NCBI GenBank assembly: GCA_021801265.1
Contig: JAJYYE010000010.1
Span: forward strand, 372,001 to 436,000
From: Pseudomonadota bacterium
GTDB lineage: Bacteria > Pseudomonadota > Gammaproteobacteria > Halothiobacillales > Halothiobacillaceae
DNA: 64,000 nt
Reading direction: 5' to 3'
Part shown: positions 31,467 to 41,791 of the stretch, in pieces
Layout of the letters: the number at the start of each line of letters is the position of its first letter
How positions within the stretch are numbered: position 1 is the stretch's first letter
The notes under the pieces: generated by a model
The model's database searches: none
What the model saw: only the letters and a program-made list of their open reading frames with translations
Told to the model about the DNA's origin: nothing
Program-made: the position numbers and the translations under genes

Positions 31467-34235
31467 TTAATGCGCTGCCGCCCAGCTTTGCCCCATGCCA
31501 ATCCCCACCTCCAGTGGCACATTCAGCGCAGCAGCGCCCTGCATTTCTTTTCGAATAACAGCCTCTAATACGGTTGCCGCCTGTTCCGGCACTTCGAAAA
31601 TCAACTCATCGTGTACTTGCAAAATCAGCCGTGCCCGTCCAGGAACCACCAAACAGTCGTGCAGGCGAATCATGGCAATTTTAATAATATCGGCGGCAGT
31701 CCCTTGCATGGGGGCATTAATGGCGGTGCGTTCGGCATACTGGCGCCGTTGCGCATTGCGACTGTGAATTTCGGGCAAATGCAGTCGCCGCCCAAACACC
31801 GTTTCCACATACCCCTGTTGCCGAGCCAACTGCCGCATCCGCTCCATATACGCCGCCACACCGGGATATCGAGTAAAATAGCGATCAATGTAGGCTTGCG
31901 CCTCACCGCGCCCCACCTCAAGCTGCTTGGCCAAACCAAAGGCCGACATGCCATAAATCAGGCCGAAATTAATGACCTTGGCCGCACGACGCTGATCGCT
32001 GGACACGGCGTCTTCCGCCACACCGAACACCTCGGCGGCGGTGGCACGATGCACATCCTCGCCCCCCGCAAAGGCCGCGCACAAGCGCGCATCGCCCGAC
32101 AGGTGCGCCATAATGCGCAGCTCGATTTGCGAATAATCCGCCGCAATCAAACAATGCCCCGGCTCCGCTACAAAGGCCAGACGAATCCGCCGCCCTTCTT
32201 CGCTGCGAATCGGGATATTTTGCAGATTCGGATTAGAGGACGATAAGCGCCCCGTCGCGGTGACCGCCTGATGAAAGGCGCTGTGCACCCGCCCGGTCTC
32301 AGCATGAATATCTTCCGGCAATCGGTCAATGTAGGTCGATTTGAGTTTGGTCAAGCCCCGATAATCCAAAATCAGCGCGGGCAACGGATGGCTGCCAATC
32401 AAATCCCCCAAGGCTTCTTCATCGGTGGAGGGCCCACCTTTGGGCGTTTTCTTACCCACAGGAAGTTTTAATTCATCAAATAAAAGTTCTTTGAGCTGTT
32501 TGGTTGAACCCAAATTAAATGCGCGCCCCGCCGCAGCAAACGCGGCTTTTTCGACATCCACAATCCGCGCACCAATCGCTTCCCCCTGCACGGCAAGCTG
32601 CGCACGATCCACTCGCACGCCCGCGCGTTCCATCGCAACTAAAACAGCGATTAATGGCTGCTCGATCGTGGTATACACCCGCTGCAAGGCGGGTTCCGCA
32701 CCCAAACGCGGCCAAAGCCGCTGCTGCAATTGCAGCGTGACATCGGCATCTTCGGCGGCATAAGCTGCGGCCTTGTCGAGCGTAATTTGGGGAAAACTCA
32801 GCGCCTTCGCGCCCTTGCCGACAATGTCTTCATAGGTGATGGTTTGCCTGCCTAAATATTTGGCCGCCAGCGAATCCATATCGTGGCGGGTGACGGTGGA
32901 GTCGAGCACATAGGATTCAAGCATGGTATCGAATACCGCGCCGCGTAAGGTAATGCCATGATTCGCCAGCATGTGGGTATCGAATTTCGCGTTTTGCAGC
33001 ACCTTGCTTCGGTGCGCATCTTCAAGCCACGGCTTGAGTTCAGCCAAAAAAGCGTCGCGATTGAGCTGCTGGGGCACATGGGGATAATCATGCGCCAGGG
33101 GCACATACGCCGCTTCACCCGCCACCACGGCAAATGAGACGCCCACAATTCGCGCCTTGAAAATATCCAACCCATCGGTTTCGGTATCGAAAGCCACGAG
33201 TTCAGCGTGTTCAATTTTCGCCCGCCAGCGCGTCCAATCATCAGGGGTTAAAATTGTCTCAAACGCAGTGGCATCGGCCAAAGCCAATTCGCCCTCCGGC
33301 GCGCTCGCCTGGGGGGTGAGCGCGGCGACCGGGCGGGATGCTGTCGACGCGGTCACCGGATTAAATTGACGGCGTAAGGTATTCAGGCCATAGCGCTCTG
33401 CCAGTGCGTATACCCGTGCCACATCAGGTTCATGCACGACCAAATCGGCCGCCATGACTGGCAAATCACAATCGGTACGAATGGTCACCAGCGCACGCGC
33501 GGTGGGTAAAAACTCGATTGAGGCACGGAGTGATTCCCCCACTTTGCCTTTCACTTCACCGGCATGTGCAACCAACTCATCCAACGTTCCCCATTGATTC
33601 AGCCACTTGGCCGCCGTTTTTGGCCCACACCCCAGCACACCGGGGATGTTATCGACGGTATCGCCAACCAAGGTTAAATAATCGATAAATTGCGCGGCGG
33701 TAATGCCATATTTCGCCTCAATCGCGGCCTCATCGAGCACGGTGTTGCTCATGGTATTCACGAGGCGAATATCTTCAGTCACAAGCTGGGCGAAATCTTT
33801 ATCGGCCGTCGCGACCAACACCGGTGCGCCTTCAAGTCGTGCTTGATGCATGAGCGTACCAATCACATCGTCGGCTTCCACGCCAGCAATGCAAAGCAAC
33901 GGAAACCCCAAGGCCTGCACCAGCTCGTGCACCGGCGCAATCTGCACCCGCAAATCATCGGGCAAAGGCGGCCTGTGTGCTTTATACGCGGGATATATCT
34001 CATCACGGAAGGTCGGGCCCGGTGCATCGAACACCACCGCCATCAGCACGGGCTGCTCTTCACGCTTGAGCTTTAAGAGCATGTTAATCACGCCGTGAAT
34101 CGCGCCCGTCGGCGTGCCATCGGGCGCGGTTAAGGGCGGCAAGGCATGAAACGCGCGGAATAAGAACGAACTGCCATCAACCAGAACCAAAGGTTTGGTT
34201 AGCAGGCGGGCGGGCGGTGAGAATAAATCAGTCAT
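31467..34235 (-). CDS. polA: DNA polymerase I
   Basis: Replication and repair polymerase of 922 residues that removes RNA primers and fills gaps. All three domains are present: the 5' nuclease (about 1-290), the 3'-5' proofreading exonuclease (DTETDGLD, with a later YAAEDADVT, both with their metal-binding acids) and the polymerase (AADYSQIELRIMAHL, RRAAKVINFGLIYG, LQVHDELIFE). Proofreading is therefore likely active, as in E. coli. It starts at ATG 34235 and is divergent from the LOG-family gene. Confidence 0.98.
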   Translation of the reverse strand: MTDLFSPPARLLTKPLVLVDGSSFLFRAFHALPPLTAPDGTPTGAIHGVINMLLKLKREEQPVLMAVVFDAPGPTFRDEIYPAYKAHRPPLPDDLRVQIAPVHELVQALGFPLLCIAGVEADDVIGTLMHQARLEGAPVLVATADKDFAQLVTEDIRLVNTMSNTVLDEAAIEAKYGITAAQFIDYLTLVGDTVDNIPGVLGCGPKTAAKWLNQWGTLDELVAHAGEVKGKVGESLRASIEFLPTARALVTIRTDCDLPVMAADLVVHEPDVARVYALAERYGLNTLRRQFNPVTASTASRPVAALTPQASAPEGELALADATAFETILTPDDWTRWRAKIEHAELVAFDTETDGLDIFKARIVGVSFAVVAGEAAYVPLAHDYPHVPQQLNRDAFLAELKPWLEDAHRSKVLQNAKFDTHMLANHGITLRGAVFDTMLESYVLDSTVTRHDMDSLAAKYLGRQTITYEDIVGKGAKALSFPQITLDKAAAYAAEDADVTLQLQQRLWPRLGAEPALQRVYTTIEQPLIAVLVAMERAGVRVDRAQLAVQGEAIGARIVDVEKAAFAAAGRAFNLGSTKQLKELLFDELKLPVGKKTPKGGPSTDEEALGDLIGSHPLPALILDYRGLTKLKSTYIDRLPEDIHAETGRVHSAFHQAVTATGRLSSSNPNLQNIPIRSEEGRRIRLAFVAEPGHCLIAADYSQIELRIMAHLSGDARLCAAFAGGEDVHRATAAEVFGVAEDAVSSDQRRAAKVINFGLIYGMSAFGLAKQLEVGRGEAQAYIDRYFTRYPGVAAYMERMRQLARQQGYVETVFGRRLHLPEIHSRNAQRRQYAERTAINAPMQGTAADIIKIAMIRLHDCLVVPGRARLILQVHDELIFEVPEQAATVLEAVIRKEMQGAAALNVPLEVGIGMGQSWAAAH

Positions 34236-34385
34236 AAGGAATCATCGAAATTTGGTGTGAAGGTCGGTACTATGCCACAAGCTTTATATCATCGGCTTTA
34301 CGGGACAGGCCTTGATCGGCTTCTCTTTAAATACACAAAATCCCAACCCGGGTATTGATACCCCAGTGAACCACATAACAGACGC

Positions 34386-35105
34386 ATGAGCCCAAAAATC
34401 CCAAACCACCCCTCCCGCCTCGATAAAAGCGAACGCTTGAGCCATGAATCCTGGAAAATTTTCCAGATCATGGCCGAATTTGTTCAAGGCTATGAAACCT
34501 TGGCGAGCATTGAACCGGCAGTCTCAATTTTTGGCTCGGCGCGCTTCACATCCGATCATCCCCATTATTTAATGACGGTTGAAATCGCCCGCTTGCTCTC
34601 CAATGGCGGTTTTGCGGTGATCTCGGGTGGCGGCCCAGGCATTATGGAGGCGGCCAACAAAGGCGCCAAAGAAGGCGGCGCGCCCAGTGTGGGCCTAAAT
34701 ATCAGCTTGCCCCACGAGCAGCACGATAATCCTTATCAGGATATCTCTCTGCATTTTCAGCATTTTTTTGCGCGCAAGGTGATGTTTGTCAAACATGCCT
34801 CTGCGTATGTCGTGATGCCAGGTGGGTTTGGCACCCTGGATGAAATGGCCGAGATTCTCACCTTGGTGCAAACCGGCAAATCGCGTCGCATCCCGATTAT
34901 TCTGGTCGGCACCAAGTTTTGGCGCGGTTTGCTCGATTGGTTTACCCAAACATTACTTCCCGCCGGCACCATTAATGCCGAGGACATGGAACTGATTACC
35001 CTATGCGACGAACCCCAGACCGTAATTGATACCATTTTTGACTTCTACCGCAACCGCGACCTGGGCGCGACGGCCGAAGAGCAGAAAAAACTGCTCGACT
35101 TATAA
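34386..35105 (+). CDS. LOG-family protein (TIGR00730-type nucleotide phosphoribohydrolase)
   Basis: Rossmann-fold protein of 239 residues. SIFGSAR, VISGGGPGIMEAANKGA and the family signature PGGFGTLDEMAE are clear. Members cleave nucleoside monophosphates into base and ribose-5-phosphate (cytokinin-activating LOG, bacterial PpnN). It is shorter than PpnN and lacks its flanking domains, so it is the simple LOG-like form. Some were once mislabelled lysine decarboxylase. It is separated by 81 bp from thrB in the same direction. Confidence 0.9.
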   Translation: MSPKIPNHPSRLDKSERLSHESWKIFQIMAEFVQGYETLASIEPAVSIFGSARFTSDHPHYLMTVEIARLLSNGGFAVISGGGPGIMEAANKGAKEGGAPSVGLNISLPHEQHDNPYQDISLHFQHFFARKVMFVKHASAYVVMPGGFGTLDEMAEILTLVQTGKSRRIPIILVGTKFWRGLLDWFTQTLLPAGTINAEDMELITLCDEPQTVIDTIFDFYRNRDLGATAEEQKKLLDL

Positions 35106-35186
35106 GATATCGCAAAAACAACCACCCCATTTGTTACCCGCGCCATCAAGCTCTTTAGCTAGGCCCTTTGATCGGAACGAACCTCC

Positions 35187-36137
35187 ATGTCGGTTTTCAC
35201 AGCGGTGCATGAGCACCAATTGATTGAATTTCTTAAGCAGTTTGATTGCGGCACGCTCCGCTCTTTTGTTGGCATTGCTGCGGGCATCGAGAACACCAAT
35301 TATTTCGTTACGACCGATCGGGCCGATCTGGTGCTCACCCTGTTTGAACATCACCAACCCGAGGAGCTGCATTATTTCCTCGATTTAATGGCCTATTTGG
35401 CCGATCACGGCATCCCCACCGCACATCCCCTGTGCTCGCGCGATGGCTCGTATTTGAGCGAACTCAATGGCAAACCTGCCGCCCTTGTGCTGCGGCTAAC
35501 CGGGCACTCAATTGACGAACCTCACGCTGGAGAATGTCGGCTAATGGGTGCTGCATTGGGTCGCTTGCATCGTGTAAGCCCCGGTTTTACCGGCTACCGC
35601 ATGCCGGATCGCGCCTTGCCCTGGGCGCTGGAAATCCACCGGTTGCTGGCCGATCATCTCAGCCCTGATGATGCCGCACTGCTGGCCGATGAACTGGCCA
35701 CCCAGCGAGCCCACCCACGCAACCACTTGCCCCAGGGGGCCATTCACGCCGATCTATTCCGCGACAATGCCCTGTTCGACAACGGACAGCTCAGCGGTAT
35801 GATCGACTTCTACTATGCCTGTAACGATGCACTGGCTTATGATTTAGCGGTCACCGTGAACGATTGGTGTCGCAATGAGTCGCACCATATTAACCCCGTC
35901 CTGGCGCATGCGATGGTTCAGGGGTATCAATCCGTACGTGCGTTCAACGAGGATGAACGCACGGCGTGGCCCCTCTTATTACGCGCAGCAGCTTTGCGCT
36001 TTTGGCTGTCCCGCCTGAAAGATCAGTGCTTCCCGCGTGCAGGGGAACTCACCTACGCCAAAGATCCCAACGTATTTCGCGCGCTTCTGCGTCATCACCG
36101 GGATTTGGCCGATGCCAATCACCACTGGCTGATCTGA
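35187..36137 (+). CDS. thrB: homoserine kinase, APH-fold type
   Basis: Phosphorylates homoserine on the way to threonine. The 316-residue protein belongs to the aminoglycoside-phosphotransferase-like class found in Pseudomonas, not the GHMP class of E. coli. GIENTNYFV lies at the nucleotide site, the catalytic loop is GAIHADLFRDNALF, and GMIDFYYA carries the metal-binding aspartate. The stop shares one base with the dusB start (TGATG), so dusB and then fis probably lie on the same message. Confidence 0.92.
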   Translation: MSVFTAVHEHQLIEFLKQFDCGTLRSFVGIAAGIENTNYFVTTDRADLVLTLFEHHQPEELHYFLDLMAYLADHGIPTAHPLCSRDGSYLSELNGKPAALVLRLTGHSIDEPHAGECRLMGAALGRLHRVSPGFTGYRMPDRALPWALEIHRLLADHLSPDDAALLADELATQRAHPRNHLPQGAIHADLFRDNALFDNGQLSGMIDFYYACNDALAYDLAVTVNDWCRNESHHINPVLAHAMVQGYQSVRAFNEDERTAWPLLLRAAALRFWLSRLKDQCFPRAGELTYAKDPNVFRALLRHHRDLADANHHWLI

Positions 36138-37156
36138 TGGGCCCCCCACCGCTGATGCCCATCACGCTCAAGGGGCGTTCAGGTCAAACGGTCATCATCG
36201 ACCCGCCCATTGCGCTCGCGCCCATGGCAGGGGTTTCAGACCGCCCGTTTCGCCGGTTATGTCGCGCATTTGGGGCGGGGTTAGTCATCACTGAAATGAT
36301 GAGTGCCAAACCTGAACTCCAAGACAGCACCAAAAGCCGGTTGCGCCAAATTGATTTAAGCGACCCCGAACCCCGCGCCGTGCAACTGTTGGGCAACGAC
36401 CCCACCGAGCTTGCCCTGGCTGCCCGCCACGCCGTCGCCCAAGGCGCCCAACTCATTGATTTGAACTTGGGCTGCCCCGCCAAAAAAGTCTGCAAAAAAG
36501 CGGCTGGCTCCGCACTGATGGCCGAGCCCGACACCGTGGCGCGGTTGCTGGATGCCCTCGTGGCCGCGGTGGACTGCCCGGTGAGCCTGAAAATGCGCAC
36601 CGGCCCCGACCATGGCCAGCGCAATGCCCTGCTCATCGCCAAAATTGCCGAGAATGCCGGGTTATCGATGCTGAGCATTCATGGCCGTACCCGCGCCGAT
36701 AAATACGAAGGGGATGCCGAATACGACACGATCGCCGAGGTGGTGGCTGCCGTGCGCCTGCCCGTATTCGCCAATGGCGACATTACCTGCCCGGCCAAAG
36801 CAAGCGCCGTTTTGGCGCATACCGGCGCAGCAGGCATCATGATCGGGCGGGGTGCGTTCGGGCAACCGTGGCTGTTTGCGGCGCTCAAAGCGGAACTGAT
36901 GCAACAAGGCGCCTACACCGCACCCAGCCTGCGGGCGCAATTTGAGGTGGTGACCACGCAATTTGAAAAAATCTATCAACATTATGGTGATTCATTAGGA
37001 ATTCGAATCACGCGCAAGCATTTGGGCTGGTATGCTGGCACATTGAACCTGGATGAAGCGGCGCGTGCGCAGTTCAATCAGCTCATGCTTCCCGAACAGC
37101 AACGTCAATGGTTAGCGCGATATACCGCCGCGTCTCACCTCAACCAGCCGGCCTGA
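36137..37156 (+). CDS. dusB: tRNA-dihydrouridine synthase B
   Basis: FMN enzyme of 339 residues that reduces uridines in tRNA D-loops. APMAGVSDRPFRRLCR, the active-site cysteine in LNLGCPAKKVCKKAAGSAL, HGRTRADKYEG and FANGDI identify it. The start at 36137 overlaps the thrB stop; an ATG six codons later is also possible. The pairing dusB-fis is the conserved gammaproteobacterial arrangement, in which dusB and fis are cotranscribed. Confidence 0.96.
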   Translation: MGPPPLMPITLKGRSGQTVIIDPPIALAPMAGVSDRPFRRLCRAFGAGLVITEMMSAKPELQDSTKSRLRQIDLSDPEPRAVQLLGNDPTELALAARHAVAQGAQLIDLNLGCPAKKVCKKAAGSALMAEPDTVARLLDALVAAVDCPVSLKMRTGPDHGQRNALLIAKIAENAGLSMLSIHGRTRADKYEGDAEYDTIAEVVAAVRLPVFANGDITCPAKASAVLAHTGAAGIMIGRGAFGQPWLFAALKAELMQQGAYTAPSLRAQFEVVTTQFEKIYQHYGDSLGIRITRKHLGWYAGTLNLDEAARAQFNQLMLPEQQRQWLARYTAASHLNQPA

Positions 37157-37167
37157 TAAATCGACTT

Positions 37168-37497
37168 ATGACTCATGAATCCCCCGCCCATCCGACCCCC
37201 TTCCCATGTGGTGCGCATAGCCAATGGCAGTGTCTGAATACCGAGCAAGGCACTGAGGACAACCCTATTCAACACGCGGTACGCGCCGCGCTGGATGCCT
37301 TATGGGAAACGCTGGAAGGCGACCAACCCAATAACCTCTATGATCTGGTCATTGCGCAAATTGAACGACCCTTGCTCGAAACCGCCATGGCGCGTTGCGA
37401 TCAAAACCAGTCTCGTGCGGCCGAATGCCTGGGCATTAATCGCAGTACCCTGCGAAAAAAACTCAAACAGCATCACTTGCTGGATTCAGGCGAATAG
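37168..37497 (+). CDS. fis: nucleoid protein Fis
   Basis: Homodimeric nucleoid-associated regulator of 109 residues from ATG 37168. The C-terminal Fis-type helix-turn-helix is clear: LYDLVIAQIERPLLETAMAR, then NQSRAAECLGINRSTLRKKL. The N-terminal 35 residues are Pro/Gln-rich and poorly conserved. Fis controls stable-RNA promoters and DNA topology in fast growth. It lies 11 bp after dusB. A longer frame beginning within dusB is rejected. Confidence 0.96.
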   Translation: MTHESPAHPTPFPCGAHSQWQCLNTEQGTEDNPIQHAVRAALDALWETLEGDQPNNLYDLVIAQIERPLLETAMARCDQNQSRAAECLGINRSTLRKKLKQHHLLDSGE

Positions 37498-37573
37498 TCA
37501 ATCTCAAGGTAGGAGGGGTTTCAGCCCCGACACGATGCCCCCGTTGGGTGCCACGTCTCGTGCAATCTGACTT

Positions 37574-38350
37574 TCATCCCCGCGCCAGCAACCCCCGAAT
37601 AATTTCCCCTGCCACAATATGCCCGAAAATATTCGGCATATAGCTGATGGTGCCGTTTACGGCCCGAGGGCGAATGCCGGTGTCGGTGGGTATGTGCGGC
37701 GCGGGTTTTTGCGGTAATTCAGTGGAATACACGGCGGGAAAATCAAGATCACAGTCCAAGCGCCGCAGACGCGAGCGGAGTACCCGTGCCAAACCACAGC
37801 CCTGCACCTCACCCAACGTGCCCACCCGAATCGCACGCGGGTCCAGCCGGTTTCCCGCGCCCAAGGCCGTCATCGTCGCAATGCCGCGCAGCCGTGCCTC
37901 AGCCAGCAACACCGCCTTGACACCAATCGAATCGATGCAATCGGCAATGGCATCCAGCGGATACTGATTGAGCACATCGGGCACCCCCGATTCTTGCAAA
38001 AAAAACGGCAAGGGTATCGTGGTGATATCTTGGCGAATTGCCGCAAACCGCGCCACCGCCACCTCGGCTTTACTTTGACCGATGACCGTTTCGGTGCAGA
38101 GTAATTGTCGATTCAGGTTAGAGCGTCCAAATTGATCATGATCGAGCAGCAGCACCGTCCCCACGCCCGCGCGCACCAGGGATTCGGCACAGGCCCCACC
38201 CACGCCGCCCAAGCCGGCCACCAGCACCCGGGCTGCCCGCAACCTGGCGATGCCTTCGACGCCAATCAATAATTCGGTACGTTCATCCAGTTTTTCCGCG
38301 GGGCGCTCAGCGGAGCATTCATCCAGGCACTCATCGGGGTAGTCAGTCAT
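37574..38350 (-). CDS. tcdA: tRNA threonylcarbamoyladenosine dehydratase
   Basis: E1/ThiF-like ATP-dependent enzyme of 258 residues that cyclises t6A to ct6A at position 37 of tRNAs. GLGGVGGACAESLVRAGVG binds ATP, followed by DHDQFGRSNLNRQ and the DCIDSIGVKAVLL segment. ALGAGNRLDP and the C-terminal GTISYMPNIFGHIVAGEII stretch separate TcdA from MoeB and ThiF. It starts at ATG 38350, with a GTG codon just before. It is convergent with fis. Confidence 0.9.
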   Translation of the reverse strand: MTDYPDECLDECSAERPAEKLDERTELLIGVEGIARLRAARVLVAGLGGVGGACAESLVRAGVGTVLLLDHDQFGRSNLNRQLLCTETVIGQSKAEVAVARFAAIRQDITTIPLPFFLQESGVPDVLNQYPLDAIADCIDSIGVKAVLLAEARLRGIATMTALGAGNRLDPRAIRVGTLGEVQGCGLARVLRSRLRRLDCDLDFPAVYSTELPQKPAPHIPTDTGIRPRAVNGTISYMPNIFGHIVAGEIIRGLLARG

Positions 38351-38446
38351 CACAATTCATTCTGAAATTAAAGGGGTTCATTATGCTGAATAATTCTCGT
38401 GGCGTGCCGACTCCATGGACTTTTCCGACTCGCTTGATTAGTCTTA

Positions 38447-41400
38447 ATGCATCTAACCATGGCCAGCGTGCCTGTCGTGAATTGGCGTCTCATCCTTACT
38501 TCTACTGCATTCAGGTATCGGAAACTGCTTATCGTGACTTTGCCACCCGACCTAAATGCCCCAATCCCTTTACACCTGAGACCATTGTTTGATCGGTTGG
38601 TCGAGCGTTTAGAGCGACAACACGCACTCCTTCAATCCTTATTGGGGCAAATTGGGGTACTGATTTCAGCCACGGATGAGCAGGAATTGCTTCATGTAGT
38701 GTGCACCCAATTGCTGGCTTCCGGTTTATTTATCAGTGCGTGGGTCGGGCAGGCGAATACGCAAAATCCCGAACAATTCACCGTGTTGGCGAGCGGTGGT
38801 GATGGCCAAAGGGTGTTAGACCAGCTCAGCCCGGCGCAGTCCCACGCGTTAAATGTGCAGGTCAGTCGGGCACAGTTTTTGGATCAACCCACCATTGATG
38901 AGACGCCCGACTCGCCGCTCACTACCGCGTGGCAAGCTTTTGCCCCCGAAGGCTGGAAATGCACCACGTTCCTGATTCCCATCCATCGTCACAATGTACC
39001 TTGGGCAGCGCTGATCGTTATTGCCCCGCACGAAGATGCGCTCGAAACCCTGCTTGGCGATACACTCAAGCGCCTCGGCGAATTGCTGGGTAACGCCCTC
39101 GCCCAATTTGATTTGCGCCAGCGCCTGCAAGATGAGCATGAACAATCCGCCTATCTCGCCCATCATGATGCGTTAACCGGACTCGCCAATCGGCACTTTT
39201 TGGGCGAGGAACTCCCCAAAGCGATGGCGCGCGCGCGACGTAACAAGCAATCTCTGGCCGTGGTGATGCTGGATTTAGATGAATTCAAACCCGTGAATGA
39301 TCGCTGGGGTCATGCCGTGGGCGATGTTTTGCTTAAAACATTGAGCCAACGCTTATCCCACGCATTACGTGAAACGGATCTTGCCGCGCGGCAGGGCGGC
39401 GATGAGTTTATTTTGTTGATTGAAGGCATTGAGCGCAAAAAGCAGCTCACACTCACCTTGGAGCGGCTCAACCAAATTCTGGATGAGCCGTATGCGCTCC
39501 CCAAGGGCCACGTCCGCGTTCAGACCAGCATGGGTATCACCCTGTTCCCGCAAGACGATGGCGAGCCAGAGCAACTGATTCGACATGCCGATGCCGCGCT
39601 GTATGTGTGCAAAAATAAAAAACGCGAACGCAAAAAAAACTGGTGTCTGTGGAACGAACATACCACCTCTGACCTCGATGCCCCCCTGAACATAGAACCG
39701 CATACCCCGTCCTACGGCGCTGCGGCGGGTGTGCTGCTTGAAACCCTCAACACAAATATTCGAGCACTGACCGATGAATTTATTACCTATTTTTATCAAG
39801 AGATTGCTATTGATCCCGAGTCCATTGCCATTTTGCAGTGGCTGGATTCCAGCGAATACACCCACTTAAAGCAACACCAAGCCGAGCATTTGCGCCAATT
39901 GCTCGATCCTGAACTCACCGAAGCCACGCACCGTGCCAACGCCCGGCGCGTCGGTGAAATCCATGCGTTTATCGGCTTATCGGCCAGCAGCCTGGTGCGG
40001 GCGATAACTGTATATCTGCATCAATTTAACAAACTCCTGACGACACAACGCTTATCTGCCACCGAACACAGTCGACTTGAACTCATTCTGACCGAACGAT
40101 TAAGCATCGAATTATCCGAACAGCTTGAAGCCGAGCAATCGGTAAATAGCCGCTACCAAAAAATCTTGAGCGATGTGGATAAGTTAGGCCGACAAACACT
40201 CTCGTGGCAAGAATTTAACGAGCAACTGCTGGTGAAACTCTGTGAGTGCCCCGGTGTGTGTGGCGCCTGGATCGGCAGCCCCAATCCCGAAGGTGTGTTC
40301 ATCGTCAACTTTAAACACAAGGTAGAACCGTTCATTGAAGCCATTCACCACCACTACGGCGAATTGCGGATGCCCAACCTATCCAGTGATCGTCCGGAAT
40401 TTCTGGGTGCCACCGCACGCGCATTCCGCTTTGGACAAATTCATAGCACCGATAGTTTTTCAACCAACCAGGCCGCCAGCGCATGGCGTGAAGCCGCACA
40501 AAGTGTCGGAATTCGCAGCTCAATTGGCATACCGATTCTCGATGACCAACGACGTCCTTTGGCCGTGCTTACCCTCTACGGAGCGTACCCCGGCTTATTT
40601 GAAGCCGCCTTTCGTCAGTCGATATGCCAGCAATTGGGGTTTATCATCAGCCAGGCATGGCAGCAGGTTTCCAGCAACCACACCATTAGCATCTCGACAC
40701 AAGAACTGGATCATTGGCGACAGGCGTTTTATACCCACGGGCTGACATTTGTCTATCAACCCATCATTAATCTCCAAAATGGGCTGGTTGAAAAAGTCGA
40801 GGCCTTAGCACGATTACAGCTGGCTGATGGCCGCACCATCATGCCCGGCGCGTTTATTCCCCGCCTGAATGATAGTCAGATTATTTTGCTGTTCAAGCAA
40901 GGGCTCGAACAGGGATTAAGCCAACTTGACCAATGGGATGGCCAGTTACCCCAAGCCAGTGAATTACCCGAACGAACCCCCGCCTACCCCTTGGGGCTAT
41001 CGCTTAACTTGCCGCTTGAGGCATTGGCGCACCCGGAATGCGCGCACTGGGTGGCCGATGCGCTCAAAAAACACCAGATCCCGGCCGTCAGACTCACACT
41101 CGAAGTGCTTGAACATCACGAAATACGGGAGCTTGAACGCTCCCAACAGCAGATGCACGCGTTGGTTGCCCTGGGCATAGCGCTCGCCATGGACGACCTT
41201 GGCGCGGGATACAGCAACCTGATTCGGCTCAATAACCTGCCTTTCGATACGGTAAAAATCGATCAAGCCTTAATCCGATCGGCCTATGATGATCCCGTGC
41301 GAATAATCAAATTTATCAGTGCGTTAATTCACATGACGCACGCGCTGGATCTCATCGTGGTGGCGGAAGGCCTAGAGCACCCCGACCTCATCGAAGCGGT

Positions 41401-41791
41401 GCGGATTTTAGGCGCGGACATGGGCCAAGGCTATGCGATTGCCCACCCGTTGCCCCCAGAACAATTTACCGAGTGGCTGCGTACCCGCCCGCCGCTGGTG
41501 GATACCAGCTACCCCCGCACCCCGCTGGGCGCCATAGCCGTTCATTGGCGCATGATTAATTATGCCATTCCGATGAGCCAAATGGCGGGTGAGGGTTTGG
41601 CCAATAATTGCCCGGTAAATCGCTTTATTATCGAGCAGCAACTCGAAGGCAGTGCACTGGATGCCGCCCACCGCGCACTACACGCCGCCGCACACAGCCA
41701 AGGATCACACAATGCCGAGGTGTACCAATTATTGCATCAGGTGCAAGCACTTCTGGCTGAATTGGTCGTTAAACCCGACCCAACCGCATGA
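38447..41791 (+). CDS. GAF-GGDEF-globin-like-GAF-EAL cyclic-di-GMP protein
   Basis: Very large cytoplasmic signalling protein of up to 1114 residues, with no membrane helix. In order: GAF-like (about 60-220), GGDEF (about 235-395), a helical domain resembling the globin-coupled sensor fold (about 425-540), a second GAF-like domain (about 580-740), EAL (about 755-1005) and a C-terminal tail. GGDEF (317-321) and the inhibition site RETD (308-311) are intact. EAL (785-787), DDLGAGYS (916-923) and EGLEH are present. In the globin-like part, VGEIHAFIG holds a histidine (506) where relatives bind heme. The true start is uncertain; GTG or TTG codons about 29 residues in are alternatives. It overlaps cca by four bases. 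Confidence 0.88.
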   Translation: MHLTMASVPVVNWRLILTSTAFRYRKLLIVTLPPDLNAPIPLHLRPLFDRLVERLERQHALLQSLLGQIGVLISATDEQELLHVVCTQLLASGLFISAWVGQANTQNPEQFTVLASGGDGQRVLDQLSPAQSHALNVQVSRAQFLDQPTIDETPDSPLTTAWQAFAPEGWKCTTFLIPIHRHNVPWAALIVIAPHEDALETLLGDTLKRLGELLGNALAQFDLRQRLQDEHEQSAYLAHHDALTGLANRHFLGEELPKAMARARRNKQSLAVVMLDLDEFKPVNDRWGHAVGDVLLKTLSQRLSHALRETDLAARQGGDEFILLIEGIERKKQLTLTLERLNQILDEPYALPKGHVRVQTSMGITLFPQDDGEPEQLIRHADAALYVCKNKKRERKKNWCLWNEHTTSDLDAPLNIEPHTPSYGAAAGVLLETLNTNIRALTDEFITYFYQEIAIDPESIAILQWLDSSEYTHLKQHQAEHLRQLLDPELTEATHRANARRVGEIHAFIGLSASSLVRAITVYLHQFNKLLTTQRLSATEHSRLELILTERLSIELSEQLEAEQSVNSRYQKILSDVDKLGRQTLSWQEFNEQLLVKLCECPGVCGAWIGSPNPEGVFIVNFKHKVEPFIEAIHHHYGELRMPNLSSDRPEFLGATARAFRFGQIHSTDSFSTNQAASAWREAAQSVGIRSSIGIPILDDQRRPLAVLTLYGAYPGLFEAAFRQSICQQLGFIISQAWQQVSSNHTISISTQELDHWRQAFYTHGLTFVYQPIINLQNGLVEKVEALARLQLADGRTIMPGAFIPRLNDSQIILLFKQGLEQGLSQLDQWDGQLPQASELPERTPAYPLGLSLNLPLEALAHPECAHWVADALKKHQIPAVRLTLEVLEHHEIRELERSQQQMHALVALGIALAMDDLGAGYSNLIRLNNLPFDTVKIDQALIRSAYDDPVRIIKFISALIHMTHALDLIVVAEGLEHPDLIEAVRILGADMGQGYAIAHPLPPEQFTEWLRTRPPLVDTSYPRTPLGAIAVHWRMINYAIPMSQMAGEGLANNCPVNRFIIEQQLEGSALDAAHRALHAAAHSQGSHNAEVYQLLHQVQALLAELVVKPDPTA

